Part shown: one piece after another, positions 26,235-34,907 of the stretch
Position numbering within the stretch: the first letter of the stretch is position 1
Layout of the letters: the number at the start of each line of letters is the position of its first letter
Virus record (IMG/VR): IMGVR_UViG_3300003885_000017
Location: 1 to 38,710 of that record
DNA: 38,710 nucleotides
From: a virus
Direction: 5' to 3' (one strand)
Position numbers and translations under genes: made by a program
Notes under the pieces: model-generated
Told to the model about the DNA's origin: nothing
Seen by the model: only the letters and a program-made list of their open reading frames with translations
Databases searched by the model: none

Positions 26235-27050
26235 ATGCCAGGACAGACAGGTAGCACCATCAATCGTCACATCGCAGACGGTGGGGTCGGGGCTCGCAAG
26301 AAGAGCACCTCTCGGCGCGACCTCGTCTACCAGTACGAGTCGTGTCAGCAAAACGTCCCGATCCTGAACGCCCTCAACTCGGGGTTCCCGACTGGGGCGA
26401 CCGGCACCACGGGGCGGGTCATGTTCCCTGGCGGTGGGGTCTTGATGACCTACGCGGGTGCGGGGCAGACGTTGCTCGGTCCGACCCTCGACGTGGCCCA
26501 GGGGGCGCTCGATGTGGCCCTCGACGGTGTGGACAACGAGGGCGTGGACTACGTCTTCTCCGACGGCTACGGAGCGGGCGCTCGGCACACCAACGTCATC
26601 GGGACCAGCGCGGCGATGTTCTTCAAGATCAGCGTCACCATCGAGGACGTGAGCGGGGTGGACCAGGTGCTGTGTGGCTGGCGCAAGGCCGAGGCCTCGC
26701 AGGCCGACTTCAACGACTTCGATGAGATGGCGGCGTTCAACATCATCTCGGGCGACGTGTTCGTGGACACCATCCTGAACGGTGGAGCCACGGGGTCGGT
26801 GGACTCGGGGCTCAACTGGGCCGACGGGGAGACGAAGGTGTTCACGACCATCGTCAACGAGGTCGGTCCTCCCACGGGGACGCAGCGGTTCCTGCTCGAC
26901 GGCGACAACGTCGGCGTGAATCCGTTCGTCTGGGACGCAGCCGAGGTCATCGTCCCGTTCTTCTACCCGCTTCAGGATGCGGACATCAGCCGGGTCTGGT
27001 GGAACTGGTTCGAGATCGGAGAGATCCGCAACGTCGAACGAGCCGTCTAG
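26235..27050 (+). CDS. Virion structural protein (beta-rich)
   Basis: 271 aa, GGAGGACAGG before ATG 26235. Beta-rich, Gly/Asp/Val-rich sequence (GTTGRVMFPGGGVLMTYAG, TNVIGTSAAMFFKISVTIED, VFVDTILNGGATGSVDSG, WWNWFEIGEIRNVE). It resembles the beta-sandwich domains of decoration or fibre proteins, but the family is not recognised. Position before the scaffold and coat genes supports a head role. Confidence 0.72.
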   Translation: MPGQTGSTINRHIADGGVGARKKSTSRRDLVYQYESCQQNVPILNALNSGFPTGATGTTGRVMFPGGGVLMTYAGAGQTLLGPTLDVAQGALDVALDGVDNEGVDYVFSDGYGAGARHTNVIGTSAAMFFKISVTIEDVSGVDQVLCGWRKAEASQADFNDFDEMAAFNIISGDVFVDTILNGGATGSVDSGLNWADGETKVFTTIVNEVGPPTGTQRFLLDGDNVGVNPFVWDAAEVIVPFFYPLQDADISRVWWNWFEIGEIRNVERAV

Positions 27051-27060
27051 GGAGTGACTC

Positions 27061-27390
27061 ATGAAAATGGCTGGACCTCCAGGAGCCAGGTACAAGGCTC
27101 ACTGGAGTCAGACATCGAAGGGAGAGGAGGCGCAGATGCCAGGAAGGATGGGCGGTTACGGCCGCAGGAGCGGTCGCAGGCGTGGAGGCGGTGTAGTCGC
27201 GCCTGGTGGTCGTGGTGGTCGAAGGGCTATGGGCGGCAGAGGAGAGGTCAGCAGCCACAATCGTCCGGCGCGAAGAGGTGGTGTCGTTGCCACCGATGCT
27301 TCGGTTGCTAGCCCGAGAGTCGCTGGAAGGCGTCGCGCTCGAGGACGTGGTCAGCGTCGCGCCGCACGAAGGATGCGTGGCCGGCTCTAG
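27061..27390 (+). CDS. Arg/Gly-rich basic protein
   Basis: 109 aa from ATG 27061; ATG 27136, preceded by GGAGAGGAGG, is an equally good start (84 aa). The body is protamine-like: GRMGGYGRRSGRRRGGGVV, RRAMGGRGEV, SPRVAGRRRARGRGQRRAAR. Strong DNA or RNA binding is expected. Possibly packed with the genome. Confidence 0.64.
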   Translation: MKMAGPPGARYKAHWSQTSKGEEAQMPGRMGGYGRRSGRRRGGGVVAPGGRGGRRAMGGRGEVSSHNRPARRGGVVATDASVASPRVAGRRRARGRGQRRAARRMRGRL

Positions 27391-27595
27391 CTCATTTCGC
27401 AGTCCTTTTCCGTCGGTGTCGGTCACAGCATCGTCACCGCCGGAGAGGTCGCCACTCGAGCCTGTGTCGAAGTACGGTAGACGCAAGCGGAAGTGGAGGA
27501 CCGATAACGCCAAGTGGGCCGGGCAGAGGCGAGCGGTGAGGAAGTTGTCACCTCCGAAGCCGACGCCGATTCCGAAACGCTTGGACGAGAAGTAG
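27377..27595 (+). CDS. Small basic protein upstream of scaffold
   Basis: 72 aa, GTG start overlapping the previous gene by 14 bases. Ser/Pro-rich N-terminus, then KYGRRKRKWRTDNAKWAGQR and RKLSPPKPTPIPKRLDEK. Not recognised; may continue the basic-protein cluster. Confidence 0.58.
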   Translation: MAGSSSFRSPFPSVSVTASSPPERSPLEPVSKYGRRKRKWRTDNAKWAGQRRAVRKLSPPKPTPIPKRLDEK

Positions 27596-27624
27596 GATCA
27601 GGAGCCCCCTGAAAGAGAGAGATC

Positions 27625-28974
27625 ATGACTGACACGAATCACACTCCGTCGTCGGGTCTGGCTGAGGCAACGTCTGCCTTGTCGGCCGCGATGTCCGGAA
27701 ATCCTCCAGCGAGCCCCGCTGGAGCTCCAACGCCGGCACCGTTGCCGCCGGCTGCACCTCCATCTGCGCCGGAACCACAGCCTGCGCCGGCACCGCCGCC
27801 GGCAGCTCCTGAGCCCGAACCCGCGCCTGTCGTCGCGTTTCCGCCGGAACCCCCGGCCGCGACTCCGGCACCTGGCAGCACACCATCCCCTGCGCCTGCT
27901 CTTCCGGTTCCCCCGGATGAGCCGGCAGGGGTCCAAGACCCGCAAGCACGACGCTACCTCGAGATGCATGGAGGCGATGTCGATGCGGCCCTGGCAAAGG
28001 CCCTGAAGGACAACAACCGGCTGGCTGAGCTCTATCGGGTGAATCCCGACGCCTTCCAGTCCGGAGGTCCGGCAGATCCTTCCCAGCTACCGCCTGACGA
28101 CCCTTCTCTTTTCCAGGAACCGGATGCTCTTCCGCCTGAGTTCGATCAGGCCGAGATCGATCCGGCTGCAGTGCAGGCTGCCGTGAACGAGCGGGTGTAC
28201 GCGGACCCCAATGCCTATGGTCTCATCCAGGCCTACATGGCGAACAAGGTTCAACTCGAAGGGAATGCCCAGACGGGACAGCAAGGGCTCGTCCACAAGA
28301 TCCAGGAACTCGACAATCAGGTCGTCTACGAGACGCAGAAGATCGCGGATCCTGACCTGGCTGGAGACGAACTGAGGACCGGTGAGAGCGAGCAGAAGCT
28401 ACTCCGGATGCAGACCCAGTTGGGACTGCTCAAGCAAGAGCAGTCTCGAATCCTCCTCGAGAATCGCGACTGGGACAATCAGTTCCGGGCGTACCGAGCG
28501 AACGTCGAGGCGGATGTGATGGGCCAGTTCGATGAGCAGGCTGAAGACGAGGCCTACACCAACTACGAGCAACAGGTCGAGGACGACGAAGAGCGGAGAG
28601 TTCTCGCTGAGTGGCCGGGTGCCCTTCAGCGAGTCATCCAGGAGCACAACATCCCCCCCCAGCAGATCGAGGACTTCTCGAACGACGCGGTGAGGGCGTA
28701 CCAGGCGGCGCTCAACGACGACGAAACAGTCATTGACGACCTGTACGTTTTTCTCCAGCAAGTCGGGAGAGATCAGGCCGCACGTCTCGACCGCTACCAT
28801 CGGATCCGTGCTGGACAGTACGGGACCGATGCGGCGGCTCGAGCAGCGACACCCTCGCCTCCGACGGGGCCGCCCGGAGCCGCGCCTCCTCCTGAAGCAC
28901 AGTCGCCGTCTCCCGAGGAAGCAATGGCCTCTGCCACTCACTACTTGAGGCAGAGGATGCGTCCTGGAGGGTAG
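27625..28974 (+). CDS. Scaffolding protein
   Basis: 449 aa. Residues 24-105 are a Pro/Ala-rich disordered segment (PAPLPPAAPPSAPEPQPAPA); then YLEMHGGDVDAALAKALKDN, an acidic Pro region, and long helices (LVHKIQELDNQVVYETQKI, LLRMQTQLGLLKQEQSRILL, NVEADVMGQFDEQAEDEAY). The end (THYLRQRMRPGG) is basic and would contact the coat. Acidic, helical, directly upstream of the coat gene: the classic scaffold position and composition. Identified by context, not by sequence family. Confidence 0.8.
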   Translation: MTDTNHTPSSGLAEATSALSAAMSGNPPASPAGAPTPAPLPPAAPPSAPEPQPAPAPPPAAPEPEPAPVVAFPPEPPAATPAPGSTPSPAPALPVPPDEPAGVQDPQARRYLEMHGGDVDAALAKALKDNNRLAELYRVNPDAFQSGGPADPSQLPPDDPSLFQEPDALPPEFDQAEIDPAAVQAAVNERVYADPNAYGLIQAYMANKVQLEGNAQTGQQGLVHKIQELDNQVVYETQKIADPDLAGDELRTGESEQKLLRMQTQLGLLKQEQSRILLENRDWDNQFRAYRANVEADVMGQFDEQAEDEAYTNYEQQVEDDEERRVLAEWPGALQRVIQEHNIPPQQIEDFSNDAVRAYQAALNDDETVIDDLYVFLQQVGRDQAARLDRYHRIRAGQYGTDAAARAATPSPPTGPPGAAPPPEAQSPSPEEAMASATHYLRQRMRPGG

Positions 28975-28990
28975 ACGCAGAGGAAGGTAA

Positions 28991-30301
28991 ATGGCTGCAA
29001 CAAGCACTAGCAATTTCGCGGGGCTCCTGGTCGAGACGTTCTCTCGCGACCGGGTGTTCGCTCCGTTCGAGCGATCGCTCGCGAAGTTCCATTCGGGAAC
29101 GCAGGATTGGGAAGACGAACCGCCGCTCGGTCGTGGCCGGACGTTTGGGATCCGCACAAAGGATGCCCACTCGACCGGTACGGTTTCCGAGGCTAGCGGG
29201 TCCACTCCCACCCTGCGACAGCCGGAAATCCTCCAGGCGAACGTCGATGCGATTCAGTGCGTCGGCGTGGCTGGTTGGACCGAACTGATGATGTCGGCAG
29301 GCCGGGGGCTCGGAAGCCTCGGTCCCGACGTGATCAGCGACCACATCGAGATGACCACCCGCAACGTGATGCAGCTGCTCAACCGCATGAGCCTGGGCCA
29401 CGGCACGGCGCGTATCGCTGCTGTCCAGGACACCACGGTGGCGAGCACCACGTTCATCGCTCGGAACCCCGAGCACGTTCTTCAGTTGCGCGACAACATG
29501 ACGCTCGACTTCTACAATCTGGACACCGGAGGCGCGAAGCAGGGCGCAACCGAGACCATCCAGGAGATCGACTTCGAGACGCGCACCGTGACGATCGGCA
29601 ACGCGCGGTCGCTGAACGCTGGCTGGGGAGTCTACCAGGCTCTCACGTCCGCGATCTCGACCTACGGCATCGCACCGTTCGGACTCCGTGCCTGGGCCGA
29701 CAACGGCGAGCTCACCTCGAGCATCGGCGGGATCACCAGGTCGGGGAACCCCGGCGTGAATGCCAACGTGCTGACGACCGCGACCGGCACCCAGCCGTAC
29801 TCCGAGAAGCTCATGCGGAAGGGCATCAACCGCATCTTCTTCGCGTGTGGCATGGAGCCGGACGAGGCGTGGACGAACAAGGGGATCATCTCCGAGCACC
29901 TCAACCACCTGGTCGGTGACCGTCGATTCACCCTCAACCCCGGCGAGAACGTTCCGAAGTACCGGATCGGCTACCGGGAAGAGGAGATCGGTTTCCAAAC
30001 GGGGGGCAGCTTCATCCCCTTCAAGTGTGAGGGTGACTTCGTGGACCGCGAGCTCATCTTCATCCGGAAGCCGATGTTCCGTCGGCATCAGCTCCGGGCC
30101 GTCAACTGGATCGGAGACGATTCCGGTGTGGACGGCACGGCTCGGGCAGTGCTGCTCCAGCTTCCCGCCAGTGGCGGAGGCTACGAGCTTTCCAAGATCG
30201 CGATCCTGCTCGGCATGACGAACTACGGCAACCGTATGCCGAAGTCGATCTGCCGGATCAGCAACATCGCGGACGAGGAGCTCGCGGGCGACACCGTCTA
30301 A
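28991..30301 (+). CDS. Major capsid (coat) protein
   Basis: 436 aa, strong GAGGAAGG before ATG 28991. Gene order (portal, scaffold, coat) and the sequence identify it: N-terminal arm MAATSTSNFAGLLVETFSR, a strand-helix region GWTELMMSAGRGLGSLGPDV, spine-like helix HIEMTTRNVMQLLNRMSLG, a beta-rich insert, and C-terminal GNRMPKSICRISNIAD. Compatible with an HK97-fold coat protein related in length to P22 gp5 (430 aa). The first 19 residues recur in the small gene at 24732-24989. A strong hairpin follows. Confidence 0.87.
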   Translation: MAATSTSNFAGLLVETFSRDRVFAPFERSLAKFHSGTQDWEDEPPLGRGRTFGIRTKDAHSTGTVSEASGSTPTLRQPEILQANVDAIQCVGVAGWTELMMSAGRGLGSLGPDVISDHIEMTTRNVMQLLNRMSLGHGTARIAAVQDTTVASTTFIARNPEHVLQLRDNMTLDFYNLDTGGAKQGATETIQEIDFETRTVTIGNARSLNAGWGVYQALTSAISTYGIAPFGLRAWADNGELTSSIGGITRSGNPGVNANVLTTATGTQPYSEKLMRKGINRIFFACGMEPDEAWTNKGIISEHLNHLVGDRRFTLNPGENVPKYRIGYREEEIGFQTGGSFIPFKCEGDFVDRELIFIRKPMFRRHQLRAVNWIGDDSGVDGTARAVLLQLPASGGGYELSKIAILLGMTNYGNRMPKSICRISNIADEELAGDTV

Positions 30302-30310
30302 GTACCTTTC

Positions 30311-30342
30311 CCCCTGAGGGGGCCTCCGGGTCTCCTCAGGGG
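30311..30342 (+). terminator. Strong hairpin after the coat gene
   Basis: CCCCTGAGG and CCTCAGGGG form a perfect 9-bp stem with a 14-base loop, 10 bases past the coat stop. Only CATTCTGG follows, with no T-run. It may be a partial terminator or a 3'-end stabiliser that raises coat mRNA over downstream genes. Confidence 0.6.
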
Positions 30343-30379
30343 CATTCTGGCTCGTTATAAGGCCAGGTCTGGAGCGGTC

Positions 30380-31144
30380 GTGGACGACGTTTTCGTCGGC
30401 AGGGCGGATGCCCCACCGATGCAACTGGATATCGAGCAGAAGGCCAGCGCCTCGGGGAGCTACGAGTACCTCGGAGAGGCTTTCTTTGTGGACGACATCA
30501 TTGACCCTGGGATCGTGCGCCGGATCCGAGAGTTCGTTCCGGAGTACGTTCCGTTGCTGGTCAAGCGGCGCTATCGCACGCCAGCCGGGACGGAGATCGA
30601 GGCCATCTACCACGTCATCGGTCGCTACATCGAGAACCCGACCGAGTACTTCCAGGACAGCACGGTGAAGCTCGAGCATGTGCCGGTGGGCTTTTCGTTC
30701 GATCCGGGGAAGATTCATCCGCTTCGGACCCTATGGGCTCCGTGGGCGGGACCGAACGAGAACGGCGAGGGGAGTCCACCCGACCTCGAGTGGACGATCT
30801 CTGCGCCTCCCGGCTACGTCAAGCCGGAGGGCTGGCTGGTGGACTCGATGAGGGCGTTGCAGAAGGCCCTCGAGATGCAGATCGCCGTCGCGACGAACGA
30901 AGATGGCGAGCTCCACCAAACGAGTGCCGGGCAGCAAGACTTCACCATCGACAAGCTCAACGAGATCATCGATGCAGAGGACAGACGAGACGAGGACATC
31001 CGGAAGAAGGCGCTCGATGAGGCTCGCTATCGGATGAAGCACAATTGGAAGCAGTTCAAAGCGGCGGCCGACAAGGAAGAGTGGGGTCCAGCGCCCCTGG
31101 ATGACCGCCCGCAACCATTTATGGACCTTGGAGGTAAGTCATGA
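30380..31144 (+). CDS. Virion-region hypothetical protein
   Basis: 254 aa, GTG start with GGAG upstream. DDVFVGRADAPPMQLD, SYEYLGEAFFVDDIIDPGIV, RRYRTPAGTEIEAIYHVIGR, then LEWTISAPPGYVKPEGWLV and a helical C-terminus (DFTIDKLNEIIDAEDRRDED, IRKKALDEARYRMKHNWKQF). Not a recognised family. Its position after the coat suggests a head-tail or tail accessory protein. Confidence 0.72.
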   Translation: MDDVFVGRADAPPMQLDIEQKASASGSYEYLGEAFFVDDIIDPGIVRRIREFVPEYVPLLVKRRYRTPAGTEIEAIYHVIGRYIENPTEYFQDSTVKLEHVPVGFSFDPGKIHPLRTLWAPWAGPNENGEGSPPDLEWTISAPPGYVKPEGWLVDSMRALQKALEMQIAVATNEDGELHQTSAGQQDFTIDKLNEIIDAEDRRDEDIRKKALDEARYRMKHNWKQFKAAADKEEWGPAPLDDRPQPFMDLGGKS

Positions 31145-32034
31145 GCACCGCTGCAACCATGCCGGCCATTGGGCCGGCCCTGAAGCCACCGACTCAGAAC
31201 GAGATCATGAAGCTCCTTCGGGAGCGCATGCCTGGTCTCGCCATCTACAACCCGTCCGACCAGTGGGTCCGGATGCAGGTTCACGGGATCGAGCACTTCC
31301 TCCCGCCGGATCTCGGCGGGGCTGTCGTTCCTCATCCGACCTCGGGCGCGGCGACGGAGTGCGATGGCGTCTACCTGATCCGTGGACGCTTCCTCACCCA
31401 GAAGGACTCGAGCGGGAAGCTCATCGAGGGCCAGGACGCTCAGTCGGTCGTGGCCTTCGTCATCCATCGCGAGCGGTACGGGGAGATGGGCGTTGTCTGG
31501 CTCCCTGGCCGGAGCGACGAAGAGGACGAGGCGATGAAGAGCTTGGGCCGCGACAAGTGGCTCGAGTACCAGCAACTGTCCGACGACAGGGTCATCGCTC
31601 GTCGTCGCGAGTTCAAGGCCAACTGGGAGCGGAACCCTGCTCGCCAGGGCGTGCCCGTCCCGCCCCCGACGCCTGTCGAGAACTCGGCGATGGAGCGCCT
31701 GCAGGAGCGCGAGCACAAGCGCGCCTACGGGTTCGAGTGCGGCGTGGACGAGTGCCCCGGCTACGCGACCGACGACTGGACGAAGTACGCCCAGCACATG
31801 GCGGTGGCGCACAAGGTCGCCGCTCGTCGCACCACGAAGGGCATCGTGACCCTGACCAACGCGGCTGGTGACACCACCACCCTGGCTCCGATGTCGGGGA
31901 CCGACGGCAAGCCTATGGACATCAAGGACGAGATCAGCGTGGATGCAGCGGGCGGTATCGCGGAAGCTCGCGATGCGTTCGAGGCCAAGGCCCCGAAGGC
32001 GGCCGTGAAGCGCGGCAAGAAGAAGGGCGGATGA
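31141..32034 (+). CDS. Virion-region protein with a C2H2-like zinc finger
   Basis: 297 aa, GGAGGTAAG upstream. Residues 200-224 read FECGVDECPG then DDWTKYAQHMAVAHK: a Cys-Cys-His-His set with the aromatic and hydrophobic spacing of a classical C2H2 finger (F-x-C-x4-C-n-H-x4-H). The tail is Lys-rich. The N-terminal part (MVRERMPGLAIYN-like region, GIEHFLPPDLGG, GVYLIRGRFLTQKDSSGKLI) is unassigned. Finger-like domains are rare in phage virion regions; it may bind DNA at the portal or act in assembly. Confidence 0.76.
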   Translation: MSTAATMPAIGPALKPPTQNEIMKLLRERMPGLAIYNPSDQWVRMQVHGIEHFLPPDLGGAVVPHPTSGAATECDGVYLIRGRFLTQKDSSGKLIEGQDAQSVVAFVIHRERYGEMGVVWLPGRSDEEDEAMKSLGRDKWLEYQQLSDDRVIARRREFKANWERNPARQGVPVPPPTPVENSAMERLQEREHKRAYGFECGVDECPGYATDDWTKYAQHMAVAHKVAARRTTKGIVTLTNAAGDTTTLAPMSGTDGKPMDIKDEISVDAAGGIAEARDAFEAKAPKAAVKRGKKKGG

Positions 32035-32035
32035 C

Positions 32036-33079
32036 ATGACTGAGGGCGAGCTCGTTGACGCAGGGCTCCAGTACTACCTGAATCAGGGCTCGTCCTCGGT
32101 GGTCAGGGATACCGACCAGCGAAGGAAGGCGTGGTTCTACACCACGAAGGTCGCGAAGCGTCTCTGGGATTCGGCTCCGTACTGGTTCCGCAAGGGAGAC
32201 GGAGTCATCACGTTGTCGAGCGGCATCGGCACCATGCCGGGCGACTTCTCGAGGATGGGGACCACCGGTCAGGTCTACCTGAAGGACCAACTCTACCGGC
32301 CCCTGTCGTACAAGGCTCCGGACTGGATGAAGTTCCAGATCTCGCAGTCTCCTCAGCTGGGGACTCCCTGGGCCTACACCCTCTACTCCTCGACTCCGTC
32401 GATCGCCGCTCAGGGACTCCAGGAGATCATCTGCTGGCCCCAGGACAACTCTCCGCTCGACGTGTTTGCCTACGACAAGAAGTCAACCGAGCTCATCGAT
32501 CATCCGCTGGCTCCGTTCGCGACGTTGAATGCGGTCGCCGGCAACCTGGTCGGGACCTACACCTACCTGGTGACCTTCGTCACGGCGCGAGGGGAGACTG
32601 AGGGCGGGTTCATCTCGAATGCGGTGACTGCGGCCTCGCAGAGGATTGCCCTCTCCGCGATCCCGACGTTCTTCGGTCGGACGGTCACCTCGAGGAACCT
32701 CTACAGGACTACCGGAGCTGACCCGACGCAGCACCTTCTGCTTGGGGCCCTGGCCGACAACTTCACCACCACCTTCGCCGACAACGTTGTGGACGGGTCT
32801 CTCGGGGCAGCCTCTCCGGGTGTAGTCGGTGCGGTGTCGGGCCTCGAGCTCTTCCCCGAGCAGTTCCATGAGTCGGCCCTCTTCGATGGTCTCCAGTACC
32901 TTCTGGCCCAGGGTCAGGGGGACAACCGCGACGATCAGTTTTACCTGCAGTGGAACCGAGCTGTGCAGCGGCAATGGGAGGAGATCCAGCAGGGTCAGAA
33001 CCAGATCAACGCATTCCCGCCGTTCCCAGGGAACGCGGGCGGTCATTCCGTCTGGAGTCGTTGGTCGCCACCCGCGTAG
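32036..33079 (+). CDS. Tail connector-like protein with a beta-sandwich domain
   Basis: 347 aa. N-terminal helical region (EGELVDAGLQYYLNQGSSSV, KAWFYTTKVAKRLWDSAPYW) and SGIGTMPGDFSRMGTTGQVY resemble head-tail connector proteins (P22 gp4 / gp10 neighbourhood). Residues 160-265 contain a fibronectin III-like fold pattern: GTYTYLVTFVTARGETEGGF, TSRNLYRTTGADPTQHLLLG, NFTTTFADNVVDG. The C-terminus returns to a helix (DQFYLQWNRAVQRQWEEIQQ). It probably joins the portal to the tail. Confidence 0.76.
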   Translation: MTEGELVDAGLQYYLNQGSSSVVRDTDQRRKAWFYTTKVAKRLWDSAPYWFRKGDGVITLSSGIGTMPGDFSRMGTTGQVYLKDQLYRPLSYKAPDWMKFQISQSPQLGTPWAYTLYSSTPSIAAQGLQEIICWPQDNSPLDVFAYDKKSTELIDHPLAPFATLNAVAGNLVGTYTYLVTFVTARGETEGGFISNAVTAASQRIALSAIPTFFGRTVTSRNLYRTTGADPTQHLLLGALADNFTTTFADNVVDGSLGAASPGVVGAVSGLELFPEQFHESALFDGLQYLLAQGQGDNRDDQFYLQWNRAVQRQWEEIQQGQNQINAFPPFPGNAGGHSVWSRWSPPA

Positions 33080-33088
33080 GAGAAAGCC

Positions 33089-33727
33089 ATGTTTCAAGAG
33101 AGCAAGCAGTACTACCGAAGCTACGACGTGGGAACCGTTGGTGCGAACTATTCCTACGGTCGTCTCGGGTCGCCCTCGGGGCATCCCGTCCAGGGGCGGA
33201 ACTTCATCGACAGCACAGGTGCCGTGACCCAGATCGATGCAGTGGATGGGACGCCGTTCGACCCGGTCAACGTCGGGGACATCCTCACTGTCTTCTTCCC
33301 TCGGCCGGATGGGAAGGTCGAGCGCATGGTCACGGTGAAGACCTCGGGGATCGACATCGACGTGGACAGCGCCTTGGACCTGAGCTCGCCAGCCGGCGGG
33401 TTTGCGTTCATGTTCATGCCGTTCAAGAACGGGACCGGGGTGGGCAACGGCTGGCACCACGTCGAGGCCTGGTCTGCGATCACGGTCCATGCGCGACTCG
33501 AGACTCTCGCTTCGGCCAGTGTCGACCTGATCGTTGAGGGCAACGGCGGGCAGTTCTCCGGCCCGACGGTACTGGTCGCGGCGACGAACATCGCTGCGGT
33601 CGGGACTGTCTCCATCAACGTGGACAAGGTCGCCACCTACATGCGCGTGGGCCTCAAGGCGAACACGCCGGCAGCTGGCGACGTGATCAACGTCTGGGCC
33701 ACGGGCGAGATGCTCCAGGCCAAGTAG
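33089..33727 (+). CDS. Virion structural protein
   Basis: 212 aa. QESKQYYRSYDVGTVGANYS, GDILTVFFPRPDGKVERMVT, DVDSALDLSSPAGGFAFMF, then VDKVATYMRVGLKANTPAAG. All-beta pattern throughout, with no Cys. Likely a tail or decoration protein; family not recognised. Confidence 0.74.
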   Translation: MFQESKQYYRSYDVGTVGANYSYGRLGSPSGHPVQGRNFIDSTGAVTQIDAVDGTPFDPVNVGDILTVFFPRPDGKVERMVTVKTSGIDIDVDSALDLSSPAGGFAFMFMPFKNGTGVGNGWHHVEAWSAITVHARLETLASASVDLIVEGNGGQFSGPTVLVAATNIAAVGTVSINVDKVATYMRVGLKANTPAAGDVINVWATGEMLQAK

Positions 33728-33737
33728 GGGAAATCCG

Positions 33738-34487
33738 ATGCCCGTTCTCAGGAGTCGGACCCCGACAGGAGGCGCGCTCTTCGGGTCGAATCTCAGGAAG
33801 CGTGTCTCTGGGTCGGAGGTGTCTGCGTATCTGCCGATCACTCCGTTCGATCCGCTTGCCAGCCTCGAGCACTACTGGACGATGTCCGAGGCGACTGGGG
33901 CTACGCGAGTGGATTCGGTTGGCTCGAACGATGTCCTGGTCAGCACTGGACCTGCGACACAGGTTGCGGGCCACTTGGGCAACGCATCCCAGGACTTCAT
34001 CTTCGACATGACCTCAGGGCTCACGGTGGGCGCGGCAGGTTACACGTTCGGGTGGTGGGAGGAGGCGCAGAATGCTGGCGCGCCTACTGTCGTTGGAATC
34101 TGGTCTCTCGGAGGAGAGGGCTTCGGCTTGATCTCCGCCAGTCCTGGCATGAGCAACATCCAAGTGAGCATCACGGGGCGACCGAGCGGAGGCGGCAATT
34201 CGGTCATTCAGAACCTTCCGGTTGCTCCCGAGGCGTGGCACTTCATATGCATCGTCGTGGACTCTGCTGGAGTGACGAGCTACGGGGGGGATGACACGGG
34301 GGCGGCGCTCACGGTCGTTACGAACGCCTTTGCCGGAGGAGACAGCTTCGTTGCTCCTGGAGCATTCAACATGGATCACTCCCAGCCGGGAGTGATCCTG
34401 GACGACATGTTCCAGTACTCGGTCCCCCTGAGTGCTGCGAACGTGGCGGCCCTCTACAACGGTGGGGCCGGGGTGGCGATCTTCTAG
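33738..34487 (+). CDS. LamG-like (concanavalin-type) virion protein
   Basis: 249 aa. SLEHYWTMSEATGATRVDSV and SNDVLVSTGPATQVAGHLGN, then AGYTFGWWEEAQNAG, AWHFICIVVDSAGVTSYGGD and the closing signature VILDDMFQYSVPLSAANVAA followed by LYNGG. That is the jelly-roll LamG/laminin-G-like pattern (W-hydrophobic ... G-x-LD-(D/E) ... LS-x-x-E-n-LYN). Such domains bind surface glycans and often sit in phage fibres. Basic N-terminal tail (RSRTPTGGALFGSNLRKR). Confidence 0.84.
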   Translation: MPVLRSRTPTGGALFGSNLRKRVSGSEVSAYLPITPFDPLASLEHYWTMSEATGATRVDSVGSNDVLVSTGPATQVAGHLGNASQDFIFDMTSGLTVGAAGYTFGWWEEAQNAGAPTVVGIWSLGGEGFGLISASPGMSNIQVSITGRPSGGGNSVIQNLPVAPEAWHFICIVVDSAGVTSYGGDDTGAALTVVTNAFAGGDSFVAPGAFNMDHSQPGVILDDMFQYSVPLSAANVAALYNGGAGVAIF

Positions 34488-34496
34488 GAGGCATCG

Positions 34497-34907
34497 ATGA
34501 GAGAACTGCGGGAAGCGCCGCCGTCACCACCGAGGTATCGAGCAGGGGAGTCGGGAGACTACTCCAGTGCGCGGATCAACGGACGGTCTAGGCCAGCGGA
34601 TTCGCTCACGAAGTGGGCGGTCAAGATCGGCCTGGGGCTCATGGTCCTTGCATTCACGGGGCTCGTCGGCTGGGCCTTTACCGCCATCGACGAGAAGGCC
34701 ACCAAGGGCGTCGAGGCCAAGAGCGAGAACGTGGTCCTGAGGCTGGAGCAGGGCCACATCAAAGAGGACGTGAAGGATCTGAAGGACGGCCAGAAGACCA
34801 TCACGAAGGGAATGCAGACGATCCTCCGGACGCTCTATACGTTGCCGTCCGACAGGCGGCAGAACCCGATGCCGGTCCTGGAAGTGCCGGGTGAGGAAGA
34901 CGACTGA
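34497..34907 (+). CDS. Single-pass membrane protein next to the endolysin (holin/spanin candidate)
   Basis: 136 aa. After 38 polar residues comes one membrane segment, WAVKIGLGLMVLAFTGLVGW (40-59), then a coiled-coil part ENVVLRLEQGHIKEDVKDLK, DGQKTITKGMQTILRTLYTL and an acidic tail. One membrane segment with an exported or cytoplasmic coiled coil would suit an inner-membrane spanin or a class III holin. No outer spanin lipoprotein was found beside it. TGATG-type coupling to the M15 gene supports a lysis role. Confidence 0.7.
   Translation: MRELREAPPSPPRYRAGESGDYSSARINGRSRPADSLTKWAVKIGLGLMVLAFTGLVGWAFTAIDEKATKGVEAKSENVVLRLEQGHIKEDVKDLKDGQKTITKGMQTILRTLYTLPSDRRQNPMPVLEVPGEEDD

Noticed and set aside
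28730-30718. 662-aa open frame on the minus strand
   Set aside because: Antisense to scaffold and coat genes, with no ribosome-binding site or recognised motif.
32483-33841. 452-aa open frame on the minus strand
   Set aside because: Shadow of two virion genes on the plus strand; composition is Arg/Val-rich without motifs.
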